Shown here one piece after another: positions 37,221 through 46,789 of a stretch of 64,000 nt of DNA. Both the position numbers and the translations under genes were made by a program. The DNA lies in assembly GCF_014697415.1 (NCBI RefSeq), contig NZ_JACJRT010000014.1, forward strand, positions 1-64,000, read 5' to 3'. The DNA is from Cyanobium sp. FACHB-13342. Its GTDB lineage: Bacteria; Cyanobacteriota; Cyanobacteriia; PCC-6307; Cyanobiaceae. The notes beneath the pieces were generated by a model that worked only from the letters and a program-made list of their open reading frames with translations, did not search any database and was not told where the DNA came from. Position 1 is the stretch's first letter. Each line of letters starts with the position of its first letter.

Positions 37221-37748
37221 CTACGGCTGCCGGGGACACCGGCGCCGTAGCCGCAGCAACCGGGGACCGATCAACAGCTCCAATCTGGCCCCAGCGGGGC
37301 CGAAGCGGATCAGGGCCGCCCCCGCCTTGCGCAGGACGATGGTGCCCGGGGGCGCCCCCAGCAGGCTGGCCGCCAGCTCGCCCAGATCGGGCTCATGGCC
37401 CACCAGCCCCAAGCGCCGCCAGCGGCCTGCCCCCAAGAGGGGCCTCGGATCGCCCCCGGGAGCCAGGCTGGACTCCAGCCCAAAACCCGTGGCCAGGCCG
37501 GCGGCAACCCCAAGCTCGGCGGTCTGCCGGGCCCGCCGCAGGGGACTGCTGAGCAGGAGGTCGCAGTCCAGCTGGAGCCGATGCAGCTGCTCGGCCATCG
37601 CCGCCGTGCGGCGGATCCCCCGGGCCGTCAGGGCCCGTTCCGAATCCAAGGAGCCGATGCCACCCCCATCGGGCTGGCGCTCTTCCGCCAGGCCATGGCG
37701 CCAGAGCAGCAGTTCGCGCTCAACCAAAGCCCAGTTGCGCCCGAACAT
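37221..37748 (-). CDS. sixA: phosphohistidine phosphatase SixA-like
   Basis: A small histidine-phosphatase-superfamily protein. It has the catalytic RHG in LLLWRHGLAEER near the N-terminus, SSPLRRARQTAEL, and the second catalytic His in GLVGHEPDLGELAA. SixA removes phosphate from phosphohistidine proteins such as phosphorelay or PTS carriers. The ATG at 37748 (175 aa) overlaps the end of the DUF3352 gene; a TTG at 37727 (168 aa) is an alternative close to the usual SixA length. Confidence 0.88.
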   Translation of the reverse strand: MFGRNWALVERELLLWRHGLAEERQPDGGGIGSLDSERALTARGIRRTAAMAEQLHRLQLDCDLLLSSPLRRARQTAELGVAAGLATGFGLESSLAPGGDPRPLLGAGRWRRLGLVGHEPDLGELAASLLGAPPGTIVLRKAGAALIRFGPAGARLELLIGPRLLRLRRRCPRQP

Positions 37749-39333
37749 GCACGGTGGCGCCGGCATCAGGGCCAGCTTCAACCCCCAGGCCCAGCCCCTG
37801 CACCGCGCCAGCCAACGGCTGGCCGGCCAGCCCGGACAACAGTCGCCAGGTGGTCCAGCGCTGCAGCAGGGCCTGGGCCCGCTGGTCTGCCATGGCCCAC
37901 TGAAGGGGAGCCTGAACCAGATCCAGGCTCGCGAGCTGCTCCAGCCGCGGGCGGGGCGGCTGGCGGGCATCGCGCTGGTCCTGGAGGACCGCCAGGTTTT
38001 GACCCCACCAGGCCAGACGCCCCTGGCTGGAGCGGGCCCCGGCCAGGCTGGCCTGCAGCTGGGCCGGTTCGGTCCGGGCCGGCCGGCGGCCGGCCTGGGG
38101 AGCCTCGAGGCGGGTCCAGACGCGGACGCTGGCATCGCCCTCCACGGGCAGCGGAGCCGCAATCAGCCCCTGGGCGGCCAGGGGGCCATCGAGCTCGGCC
38201 GGGTCCGGTTGATCGACGGCGGTACCGAGCAACCAGCCCTGGCGGCCCTCGCTCCAGAGCACCGGGCCGGTGTCCCCAGCCACCACCAGGGCGGGCAGAG
38301 ACTGGTCTCCTGCCGGCAGCACCGCCGCCAGCAGGGGCTGCCAGAGAGCGGGCCAGGCGGAAGGCCGTTGCACCAGGGCCAGGCTGTCGGACGGCCCCTG
38401 GAGGCTCTCCAGCAGGGCCGCAGCGGTGGCGGCAGCGGCCGGCGTCGTGGCGGGCAACGCCTCCGCGGCCCCAGCCTCCTGACTGAGCTGAAGCAGGCCG
38501 TCGAGCACCAGGGTGCGGCCCTCGGGACGCAGGCTGGCCACCAGCTCCTGGATGGCCCCAGGGGCGGTGAGCGAAGCCGGCAGACCCAGCCAGGGCCCGA
38601 GGGCCTCCGGGCGGGCCGTCAGCAGCGCCGCCCCCTCACCCAGCTGCTGCACCGCCTGCTGAAACCGGGGGCTGGCGGCCTGGTTGAGCTCATCGATCTG
38701 GGACACATCGAGGGCCTGCTCCAGCACACCCCGGCCCGAAGCGATCAGCACAAAGTCATCGTTGATCAGGGCCGTGGCGATCGGCACCGGCGTGGTGCCC
38801 ACCAGGGCGCCGCGGCCACTGATCAGTCCCATGCCCCGGTAGCTGCTGATCTGCAGGTCGGTGCCGGCCAGGCTGCGGGTTTGCCAGAAGCGCTGCAGGA
38901 AGCGACGGGCCCCATCGGCATCCCGGCTGCGCAGGGCCAACAACCAGCCATCGGGGGCCGCCCCGGGCTCGGACGCCAGCAGGGCCAGGCCCAGTTCCCG
39001 ACCCAGCCAGGGGGCCAGCTCGCTGGGGTAGTCGAGACCCGCCGCGGCAAAGCCTCCGTCCCGCAGGCGGGCCACCGCCTCGGCGGCCTGGCGCCGCTGG
39101 CGCGGGGGGGCCACGGCCCGGGCATAGCCCACCGGCTGCTCCCCATCACTCAGCCAGTAGAGGCTCAAGGCGGCCTGGCGGGGCACAAAGCGGGCGGCCC
39201 GAGGCGACACCAGGGCCTGGTGCTGCAACTGCAGGGGGGAGCGCTGCAGCACAAGCCACCAGCCACCGGCCGCCAGGCTCAGCAACAGCAACACCGCCGC
39301 CAGCACGACCGCCAGAAACGGGCGGGCCTTCAT
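37720..39333 (-). CDS. DUF3352 family membrane-anchored protein
   Basis: A 537-residue protein with a single N-terminal hydrophobic segment at about 5-30, probably an anchor or signal. A long periplasmic-type domain follows, rich in Ala, Leu and Gln. It contains ALNDD-like ATALINDDFVLIASGRGVLE and repeated LxxL elements typical of cyanobacterial DUF3352 proteins. No catalytic motif is recognisable. Start ATG 39333, just before the hydrophobic segment. Confidence 0.8.
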   Translation of the reverse strand: MKARPFLAVVLAAVLLLLSLAAGGWWLVLQRSPLQLQHQALVSPRAARFVPRQAALSLYWLSDGEQPVGYARAVAPPRQRRQAAEAVARLRDGGFAAAGLDYPSELAPWLGRELGLALLASEPGAAPDGWLLALRSRDADGARRFLQRFWQTRSLAGTDLQISSYRGMGLISGRGALVGTTPVPIATALINDDFVLIASGRGVLEQALDVSQIDELNQAASPRFQQAVQQLGEGAALLTARPEALGPWLGLPASLTAPGAIQELVASLRPEGRTLVLDGLLQLSQEAGAAEALPATTPAAAATAAALLESLQGPSDSLALVQRPSAWPALWQPLLAAVLPAGDQSLPALVVAGDTGPVLWSEGRQGWLLGTAVDQPDPAELDGPLAAQGLIAAPLPVEGDASVRVWTRLEAPQAGRRPARTEPAQLQASLAGARSSQGRLAWWGQNLAVLQDQRDARQPPRPRLEQLASLDLVQAPLQWAMADQRAQALLQRWTTWRLLSGLAGQPLAGAVQGLGLGVEAGPDAGATVHVRAQLGFG

Positions 39334-39387
39334 GCGTCCCACGCAGGATGGGTCCATCTTGACCCCAACCCTCCCCCTCTGCCCGCG

Positions 39388-39768
39388 ATGCGCAGCCCAG
39401 ACGTCCAACCGCAGTCCCCAGGCCAGGGGATGCCAACCAACATCCAAGCCCGCGACCTGCAGGCGCGGCTGGAGCGGGGCGAGGCCATCCAGCTGGTGGA
39501 TGTGCGCGAAGACGCCGAACTGGAGCTGGCCCGGCTGCCGCACCCCGTGGTGCACCTGCCCCTGAGCCGCTCGAGCGACTGGATCGCCAACCTCCCCCAG
39601 CTGCTCGATCGCGACCGTCCCGTGGCGGTGGTGTGCCATGCCGGCGTGCGCAGCTGGCACCTGGGCTGCTGGCTCATCCAGGAGCACGGCTACGGCGCGG
39701 TCTGGAACCTCCAGGGGGGCATCGACGCCTGGAGCGTGGAGGTGGATCCCGCCGTGCCCCGCTACTGA
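39388..39768 (+). CDS. rhodanese-like domain protein
   Basis: A 126-residue single rhodanese domain: QLVDVREDAELELARLP and the active-site loop VVCHAGVRSWH with catalytic Cys, ending NLQGGIDAWS. Likely a sulfur carrier or thiol sensor in the cytoplasm. Start ATG 39388 or the ATG at 39430, which gives a start nearer the domain. Followed by hrcA 46 bases later, on the same strand. Confidence 0.88.
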   Translation: MRSPDVQPQSPGQGMPTNIQARDLQARLERGEAIQLVDVREDAELELARLPHPVVHLPLSRSSDWIANLPQLLDRDRPVAVVCHAGVRSWHLGCWLIQEHGYGAVWNLQGGIDAWSVEVDPAVPRY

Positions 39769-39814
39769 GAGGGGCTGGATCTGACTACGATCGCCCCACC
39801 CCTGCAGCATTCGC

Positions 39815-40804
39815 TTGCAGTCTGTGTCCACCAGGCCCTTGCCCCCCAGGCAGCAGGAGGTGCTGCAGTTGGCGGTGCGCCACTACGTGGACACGATGGA
39901 GCCCGTCGGCAGCCAGACCCTGGTGCGCCGCTTCGGCCTGCAGGCCAGCCCGGCGACGGTGCGCTCGGCGATGGGGGCCCTCGAGCAGCGTGGCCTGCTC
40001 ACCCAGCCCCACCCCTCGGCGGGCCGGATCCCCAGCCAGCAGGGCTATCGCACCTACGTGGATCAGCTGCTGCCGCCCCCCGGGGCCGCGGCCCTGCAGC
40101 TGGAGCGGGAACTCACCGGCCTGAGCCTGCAGTGGGCCGCCCTCGACGACCTGTTGCTGCACCTCAGCCGGCGCCTGGCCGATCTCACCGGCCTACTGAG
40201 CCTGATCACCCGGCCCCAGCGCCACCAACCCCAGCTGCAGGCCCTGCGGCTGGTGGCCAGTGGCGAGCGGCTGTTGGTGTTTTTGGTGGAAGGCGGCGCC
40301 ACCGCCAGCAGCCTCAACCTGCGACTCCCCGCCCAGGCCGAACCGGAACTGGAGCCGCTGGAGCGGTGGGTGAGCGGCCAGCTCCAGGGGGGAGCAATCG
40401 ACTGGAGCTGCCTGCCCTCCCATCTGGGCAGCAGTGGGGCGGTGCTGCGCCAGGCCTTGGCCAGCCATGGGCAATCCCGCCACCTGGAAGGGGAAGGCGC
40501 CGTGACCACGGGCCTGGCGGGGCTGCTGGCCCAACCGGAATTCAGCCAGACCCTGAGCCTGCGCCCCCTGGTGGAGCTGGTGGAGGATGCGCCCCAACAA
40601 CTCCTGCCCCAGCCAGGCATCTGGATCGGCGCCGAGCATCCCCACCGGGCCCTGCACCAGTGCGCCGTGGTGCAGGCCAACTACCGCAGCGGCGATGGGG
40701 GCATCGGCCAGGTGGCCCTGGTGGGGCCGATGCGGATGGCCTATGCCACCGCCCGGGCCGCCGTGCGCTCGGTGGCCCAGGTGCTGGAGCGGCTGCTCGG
40801 TTGA
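39815..40804 (+). CDS. hrcA: heat-inducible transcription repressor HrcA
   Basis: A 329-residue repressor of groE and other heat-shock genes through CIRCE operators. The N-terminal winged helix contains RQQEVLQLAVRHYVDTMEPV and SPATVRSAMGALEQRGLLTQ with HPSAGRIPS. The C-terminal part ends VALVGPMRMAYATARAAVRS, typical of HrcA. The start is a TTG at 39815 or a GTG three codons later. No CIRCE repeat is visible in this window and no chaperone gene is adjacent. Confidence 0.92.
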   Translation: MQSVSTRPLPPRQQEVLQLAVRHYVDTMEPVGSQTLVRRFGLQASPATVRSAMGALEQRGLLTQPHPSAGRIPSQQGYRTYVDQLLPPPGAAALQLERELTGLSLQWAALDDLLLHLSRRLADLTGLLSLITRPQRHQPQLQALRLVASGERLLVFLVEGGATASSLNLRLPAQAEPELEPLERWVSGQLQGGAIDWSCLPSHLGSSGAVLRQALASHGQSRHLEGEGAVTTGLAGLLAQPEFSQTLSLRPLVELVEDAPQQLLPQPGIWIGAEHPHRALHQCAVVQANYRSGDGGIGQVALVGPMRMAYATARAAVRSVAQVLERLLG

Positions 40805-40823
40805 GCCGATCCTGAGCCAGCGT

Positions 40824-40841
40824 CCATCAGTACCCTGATGG
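40824..40841. other. perfect 7-bp hairpin after hrcA
   Basis: CCATCAG pairs with CTGATGG around a TACC loop, 19 bases after the hrcA stop. There is no T run, so its role as a terminator is doubtful. Confidence 0.5.
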
Positions 40842-40863
40842 CCCATTCCATTGGAACACCCGC

Positions 40864-41313
40864 GTGGATCTCCAATCGGCAGGCGTGATCCTCAGACTTC
40901 TCAATTTGGTCGCGCTGGCCGACGGAGGGGTCTCCCTTGAAGAAGAAAATCTGCTGCAATCGCTGAGTGAGCAATACAAACTGCAGGCCAAATTCGTCAC
41001 CTGGGAAGATCAGGTATCCGATCCATCCTCCATCGAGGAACTGGCCGTACTGGTGAAGCCGGACCAACGGGAACTGGCCATGAAAACCGCGGTGATGGTG
41101 GCTTCGGCATCCAGACAGCCGCAGGACGATGCCTTCATCTGCGACGAGGAGAACGCCATCTTGAACCGCCTGGCTAAAGGCCTGGGACTGAGCCCGGAGC
41201 AACGCAGCGCCATCGAAGCCGAAGCGGCCCAAGCACTGGAGAAGCAACCCAATCTCTGGCAGGTGCTCTACTCCGTCTTCGGGCATCGTTTCGACTGGCC
41301 AGGCCAGGGATGA
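40864..41313 (+). CDS. TerB-like (tellurite-resistance fold) small protein
   Basis: A 149-residue acidic helical protein. The segment LVALADGGVSLEEENLLQSL with later FICDEENAILNRLAKGLGL is the pattern of the TerB/DjlA helical domain. No membrane segment. Function unknown. The start is GTG 40864. The stop overlaps the next gene by 4 bases (ATGA), so the pair is co-translated. G+C looks lower than in its neighbours. Confidence 0.7.
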   Translation: MDLQSAGVILRLLNLVALADGGVSLEEENLLQSLSEQYKLQAKFVTWEDQVSDPSSIEELAVLVKPDQRELAMKTAVMVASASRQPQDDAFICDEENAILNRLAKGLGLSPEQRSAIEAEAAQALEKQPNLWQVLYSVFGHRFDWPGQG

Positions 41314-42134
41314 AACCCGCCGCTGAGGAGTCCTACGTCGTCGGCACGAGTGAGGCTGAGCTCGCACGGCTGCTGCGCCAGCACGCCCTGTTCCGCCCAG
41401 CCTGCATGGAGGCCTGGCGGAAGGCAGGCGTGGCACCAGGGCTGCGGGTCCTGGACGTGGGTGCCGGGCCTGGCGCGGCGGCCCTGGACCTGGCGGCCCT
41501 GGTGGGTCCGGCGGGTTCGGTGGTGGCCGTGGAGCGCAACAGCCGCTTCGTGTCCCATGGCCAGACCAGGGCCAGGGCCAGCGGCCTGGCCCAGCTCGAG
41601 GTGCTGCAGGCCGATCTGCTGCGCGACCCCCTTCCCGCTGGCCCCTTCGATCTGATCTGGTGCCGCTGGGTCGCCGTCTACCTCGAGGATGGCGCCCGAC
41701 TCGTGGAGCGGCTCGTGCCCTTGCTCGGGCAAGGCGGCCGGATGCTCTTTCTGGAAACGATCGACTGGACAACCCTGGCGCTGCATGGCAGCGATGCCGG
41801 CACCACTGCCGTGGCTGGCTTCGGGCGCGGGGTGGATCGGGCCATTGCCGCCTCCGGCGGCGATCCCGTGCTGGCCAGGCGGCTGCCCGGGCTCCTGGCG
41901 GCGGCGGGGCTCCAACTGGAAGTGCTGGAACCGCTGGTACTGGGTGGGGACGCGGCGGTGACCGAATGGCTGGCCGACGTGATCGCACTGATGGGGCCGG
42001 AACTGGTGCGCCAAGGGATCTGGACCGAGCAGGACCTCACGGCAGCCCGCGCCGCGCTGCAACGGGCGCAGAACCAGCCCGGCTGTTATGCCGTCGGCCC
42101 CCTGCAGCTGTGGATCCAGGCCAGGCGTCCCTAA
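41310..42134 (+). CDS. SAM-dependent methyltransferase
   Basis: A 274-residue class I methyltransferase: motif I VLDVGAGPGAAALDL, an acidic strand VVAVERNS, and LEVLQADLLRDPLPAGPFDL with IWCRW. The substrate is unknown; the fold resembles UbiE/COQ5-like small-molecule methyltransferases. Its ATGA overlap with the TerB-like gene suggests joint function. It ends in CTAA, whose bases also give the TAG stop of the convergent def gene. Confidence 0.8.
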   Translation: MKPAAEESYVVGTSEAELARLLRQHALFRPACMEAWRKAGVAPGLRVLDVGAGPGAAALDLAALVGPAGSVVAVERNSRFVSHGQTRARASGLAQLEVLQADLLRDPLPAGPFDLIWCRWVAVYLEDGARLVERLVPLLGQGGRMLFLETIDWTTLALHGSDAGTTAVAGFGRGVDRAIAASGGDPVLARRLPGLLAAAGLQLEVLEPLVLGGDAAVTEWLADVIALMGPELVRQGIWTEQDLTAARAALQRAQNQPGCYAVGPLQLWIQARRP

Positions 42135-42673
42135 CCGGGGACCGCTGGAATCAGCCCGGCAGCCTCGAGCTCTGGGATGAATCCAAAGGCTGTGGGATCG
42201 CTGAGTCGGTCGGGGAACAGCACGCCATCGAGATGGTCGCACTCGTGCTGGACCACCCGGGCATGGAAGCCCTCCACACAACGATCGACGGGCTGACCAT
42301 CAGCATCGATCCCCTGGTAACGCAACCCTCGCCAACGGGACACCCGCCCCCGCAGCCCCGGCACGCTCAGGCAGCCCTCCCAACCCTCGTCGCGCTCCGG
42401 ACCCAGGGGGGTGAGCACCGGGTTGATCAACAGGGTGCGGGGGATCGCCGGGGCATCGGGGTAGCGCGGATTGGGCCCTCCGCCACCGAACAGCACCACC
42501 CGCAGCGGCACACCGATCTGGGGTGCGGCCAGGCCGGCGCCGCTGCAGGCCGCCATCGTGTCCTCCAGATCCACCATCAGCTGCCGTAGGGCTGGATCCG
42601 CCACATCCACCACGGGCTGGGCGCATCGGCGCAGACAGGGATCACCCAGCCGCAGAACGGTGCGTACCGCCAT
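42131..42673 (-). CDS. def: peptide deformylase
   Basis: A 180-residue metalloenzyme removing the N-formyl group from new proteins. All three motifs are visible: GAGLAAPQIG, EGCLSVPGL and HECDHLDG (metal ligands Cys and two His). Start ATG 42673 overlaps the stop of the glutamine-synthetase-like gene, so the two are coupled. Confidence 0.95.
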   Translation of the reverse strand: MAVRTVLRLGDPCLRRCAQPVVDVADPALRQLMVDLEDTMAACSGAGLAAPQIGVPLRVVLFGGGGPNPRYPDAPAIPRTLLINPVLTPLGPERDEGWEGCLSVPGLRGRVSRWRGLRYQGIDADGQPVDRCVEGFHARVVQHECDHLDGVLFPDRLSDPTAFGFIPELEAAGLIPAVPG

Positions 42674-44031
42674 CAGGCCCAGCCCAGGCCACCCACCAGC
42701 GGCCACCAGCCATCGGCTGCCGCCAGCTCGGCATCGCTGAGGCCCGCGCAGCGGCGCACCTCGGCGGCCTGGCTGTCGAGCAGGCTGGCGTGCAGCTCCT
42801 CCCCAAAGGCCTGGCGCAGCACGGCACTGGCGGCGAAGGCGGCTGAGGCCTCGGCCAAGCGCGCGGGCAACCGCACGGCCGCACCAGCCGGCAAATGGGC
42901 CGGATCGCCGCTCACCGGCGGCGGCAGGGGCCGGGCCTGATCCAGCCCCGCCCCTGCAACGGCCTGCACGGCCGCCAGCAGCAGGTAGGGATTGGCCGCC
43001 AGATCCGCCACCTTGAGCTCCAGGTGGGCAGCGGCACCATCGGCAGCGGTGGGGATCAGGCGCAGGGCCGCCTCCCGGTTCTCGATGCCCCACACCTGAA
43101 AGGGCGCCGACCACGACCCTGGCGCCAGGCGCCGGTAGGAGATCTCCAGGGGACAGGCCAGGGCCAGCAGGGCCGGCAGCTCCTCCAGCAGGGCCGCCAG
43201 CACGGCGCCACCCGCATCGCTGAGCCCACCGGGGCCGCCGCCCCCCTCCAGCAGCGGCAGGCCATCGCGCTGCAGGCTCAGGTGCAGATGGCCCCCATTG
43301 CCCACCCGCTCCAGGCTGGGCTTGGGACTGAAACTGCAGCGCCAGCCAAAGCGGCGCGTCACCCGCTGAATCACGAGCCGGGCGTGCACCAGCCGGTCGG
43401 CCGCCTCCAGGGGCGTGCCCGGAGCGAGCGCGAGCTCGAACTGCCCGGCCCCGTATTCCGGGTGGAACTGCTGCCAGGGAATGCCGGCGGCCTCCAGCCC
43501 ATCGAGCAGGGCCGTGGCGTAATCCAGACCCTCCATCAGCCGATCGGCGCCGTAGGGGCCACCGGGGAAGGCCGGTTGGGGCTCGGCATCGGGGCGATGG
43601 CTGGCCACCAGCCACTCCAGTTCGAAGCCGGCCCGCAGCTCCACGCCGGCCTGGTGAAGCTGCTCCTGCTGCTGGCGACAACGGTGCCGTTGATCCCCTG
43701 CGTAGGGCTCGCCGGAGCGCTCGAAGCGCTCCCCTGGCGCCCAGGCCCAGCCGCTGGCGGGCTCCAACAACGCCAGGGCCGCGGCATCGGCCCGCAGACG
43801 CAGGTCCCCATCGGGGCAGGCCAGGCGATGGACCGGATCGATGGCGCCATCGGCGCGGAAGGCATCCGAGACGGGCGAAAAGCCCACCCCCACGGCCGCA
43901 GCCGCATCGAAGCAGGCCAGGGGCACCACCTTCACCAAGGGGGCACCGGCATGGTTGACCCAGGTGATCGCCACCCAGCGGATGCCCTGATCGGCGAGGG
44001 CGGCAACCGGCGGCGACAGGGGCTTCGACAC
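42673..44031 (-). CDS. glutamine synthetase family enzyme (PuuA/GlnA3-like ligase)
   Basis: A 452-residue ATP-dependent ligase of the GS fold. It has GFELEWLVA (metal Glu pair), FHPEYGAGQFELAL, GNGGHLHLSLQ (nucleotide/metal loop) and WGIENREAALRL. It differs from housekeeping GS in lacking the adenylylation-type C-terminal tyrosine region and in a divergent substrate loop. Such enzymes glutamylate amines (putrescine, ethanolamine and others). Divergent from a cysteine hydrolase 67 bases away, which suggests one amine- or amide-handling pathway; the substrate is unknown. Confidence 0.8.
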   Translation of the reverse strand: MSKPLSPPVAALADQGIRWVAITWVNHAGAPLVKVVPLACFDAAAAVGVGFSPVSDAFRADGAIDPVHRLACPDGDLRLRADAAALALLEPASGWAWAPGERFERSGEPYAGDQRHRCRQQQEQLHQAGVELRAGFELEWLVASHRPDAEPQPAFPGGPYGADRLMEGLDYATALLDGLEAAGIPWQQFHPEYGAGQFELALAPGTPLEAADRLVHARLVIQRVTRRFGWRCSFSPKPSLERVGNGGHLHLSLQRDGLPLLEGGGGPGGLSDAGGAVLAALLEELPALLALACPLEISYRRLAPGSWSAPFQVWGIENREAALRLIPTAADGAAAHLELKVADLAANPYLLLAAVQAVAGAGLDQARPLPPPVSGDPAHLPAGAAVRLPARLAEASAAFAASAVLRQAFGEELHASLLDSQAAEVRRCAGLSDAELAAADGWWPLVGGLGWA

Positions 44032-44097
44032 GGACCAACCGCGGCACTGCGGCCATGATTGCCCCGGCCGGCGTTGCCCGCATGGAGGAGGCCCCCC

Positions 44098-44712
44098 ATG
44101 GAACTGGATCCCCTGCCGACCTGGTGGCAGCCCGGCGCCATGGCCCTGCTGCTGGTGGATCTACAACAGGGCACCTGCGGCGATGCTCAGCCACGGCCGC
44201 GGCCGGCCTTTGATGGCCAGTTCCGCACCCACACCCTGCCCGCCGCCCAAGGCGCCCTAGCGGCGGCGCGCCGGAGCGGGTTGGAAGTGATCCACACGGT
44301 GATGGCCAACCTCACCGCCGACGGCCGTGACCGCAGCCTTGACTACAAGCGCTGCGGCATGGGCTTCCCCCCCGGCAGCCGCGCCGCCCAGGTGATCCCC
44401 GAACTGGCGCCATGGGCCGATGAGCTGGTGCTGGCCAAGAGCTCGTCGTCGCCGTTCAGCTCCACCACGCTCGATTACCTGCTGCGCAACATCGGCATCC
44501 GCACCCTGGTGGTGATGGGCCTGCTCACCGACCAGTGCATCGACCACACGGTGAAAGACGCCGCCGACCGGGGCTACCAGGTGGTGTGCCTGACCGACGC
44601 CTGCCAGGCCGAGACGCCGGAGCGGCATAGGGCGGCGCTGGATTGCTTTCGCGGCTACGCCGCATTGCTGAGCGTCGACGCCTTCACCGCACTCCTGAAG
44701 CGTGCTGGCTGA
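44098..44712 (+). CDS. isochorismatase-like cysteine hydrolase
   Basis: A 204-residue amide hydrolase of the nicotinamidase/isochorismatase fold. The catalytic Asp lies in ALLLVDLQ near 22, Lys in LVLAKSSSSPF, and Cys in LLTDQCIDHTVKDA. The start is ATG 44098 (GGAGG 6-10 bases upstream is a good Shine-Dalgarno sequence). An upstream in-frame start at 44059 has no clear merit. Substrates of relatives include ureidoacrylate, carbamoyl and nicotinamide compounds. Confidence 0.85.
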   Translation: MELDPLPTWWQPGAMALLLVDLQQGTCGDAQPRPRPAFDGQFRTHTLPAAQGALAAARRSGLEVIHTVMANLTADGRDRSLDYKRCGMGFPPGSRAAQVIPELAPWADELVLAKSSSSPFSSTTLDYLLRNIGIRTLVVMGLLTDQCIDHTVKDAADRGYQVVCLTDACQAETPERHRAALDCFRGYAALLSVDAFTALLKRAG

Positions 44713-44740
44713 AGGCGTCCTGCCTGGAGCCAATCGGGGC

Positions 44741-46012
<1,272 letters not shown>

Positions 46013-46053
46013 CGGTGGCTAGGCGCAGTGAGGCAAGCCTAGGGAGGCAGCTC

Positions 46054-46308
46054 TCAAGGAAGGATCAACCGTAGACCGGGAAATGCCTGGCGATAGCAAC
46101 GCTCATCTCTGGTGAGCAGTCCCGTGGACTCCAGAAGAGCATGGGCCCCGATCAGAAAATCAGGAAGGATCATCGTGCGCTGGCCACCGCGCTGGCGGTA
46201 GTCAGCGTGGGCCATAGCGGCGAGGAAGGAGGCCTCGCGGGGAATCGGCCGATAGGCATAGAGGTGCTGCGGCAGAAGCGCATCCACCGCCTCGATGGCG
46301 TCGCTGGC
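46054..46308 (-). pseudogene. C-terminal remnant of a PIN-domain toxin (VapC-type)
   Basis: Coding resemblance runs from about 46308 to the stop at 46054: IEAVDALLPQHLYAY, then YRQRGG, LPDFLIGAHALLESTG and LLTRDERCYRQAFPGLRLI. This is the C-terminal half of the toxins that usually pair with AbrB/MazE-type antitoxins (motif LPDFxIGAHA). The N-terminal half, with the first catalytic Asp, is missing; the frame instead runs into a sui1-derived segment. It lies on the same strand as the AbrB-like fragment at 47368-47559. Confidence 0.7.
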
Positions 46309-46421
46309 AAAGGCGGCACCGTCAAAGACGGCGTGATCGAGCCGCAGGGCGACCAGGTGGCCCCGGCTATCTCAGCCTTGGAGCAGGCCGGCTACAGGCC
46401 AAAGCAGGCGGGGGGCTGGGC
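46305..46421 (+). pseudogene. truncated copy of the 3' end of a SUI1 gene
   Basis: Bases 46314-46420 align without gaps to 47781-47887, the 3' end of the intact SUI1 gene; I count 90 of 107 matches. The translated stretch KDGVIEPQGDQVAPAISALE corresponds to KDGVIELQGDQVAPALVALE. The stop TGA of the intact gene is TGG here, so the frame reads on to a stop at 46494. The 5' two-thirds of the gene is missing. Amino-acid level differences suggest an old or imported copy rather than a recent duplication. Confidence 0.85.
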
Positions 46422-46504
46422 ACGCAGACCCAAGCCCTTACAGACCACACATCTTGACGCGCCTTTTGCAAAGCATCATGATGTCTCTGGCTGAAAGGTG
46501 ATTT

Positions 46505-46789
46505 GTGCGCACCACGCTGACCCTGGACGACGATCTCGCCGCAGAACTCAATCGCACAGCTCGCCTATCAGGGCGAAGCTTCAAAGAGGTAGTGAATGCG
46601 GTGATCCGCCAAGGGCTGTCGGCCGGGCAACATCCCCCTGCAACCGATGATCGGCCGTTTGTGGTGCAGCCCCAGTCCTGCGGGTTGCTGCCGGGCATTG
46701 ATCCGTTGCGGCTCAACCAACTGCTGGATCAACTCGAGGTCGAGCAGTTCTCAGTTGTCCAGAAGACCCAGGGGCAGCCTTCATCGTGA
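46505..46789 (+). CDS. vapB: ribbon-helix-helix antitoxin (VapB-like)
   Basis: A 94-residue protein opening MRTTLTLDDDLAAELNRTAR with SGRSFKEVVNAVIRQGL, the beta-strand plus two helices of an RHH/MetJ-Arc repressor. The C-terminal half (QPQSCGLLPGIDPLRL and EVEQF) would wrap the toxin. Start GTG 46505 with AAAGG about 6 bases upstream. The stop overlaps the toxin GTG by 4 bases (GTGA), the classical TA coupling. The pair is predicted to be autoregulated. Confidence 0.85.
   Translation: MRTTLTLDDDLAAELNRTARLSGRSFKEVVNAVIRQGLSAGQHPPATDDRPFVVQPQSCGLLPGIDPLRLNQLLDQLEVEQFSVVQKTQGQPSS

Noticed and set aside
39769-39814. A possible CIRCE operator near hrcA
   Set aside because: No TTAGCACTC-type inverted repeat is present in the hrcA upstream region.
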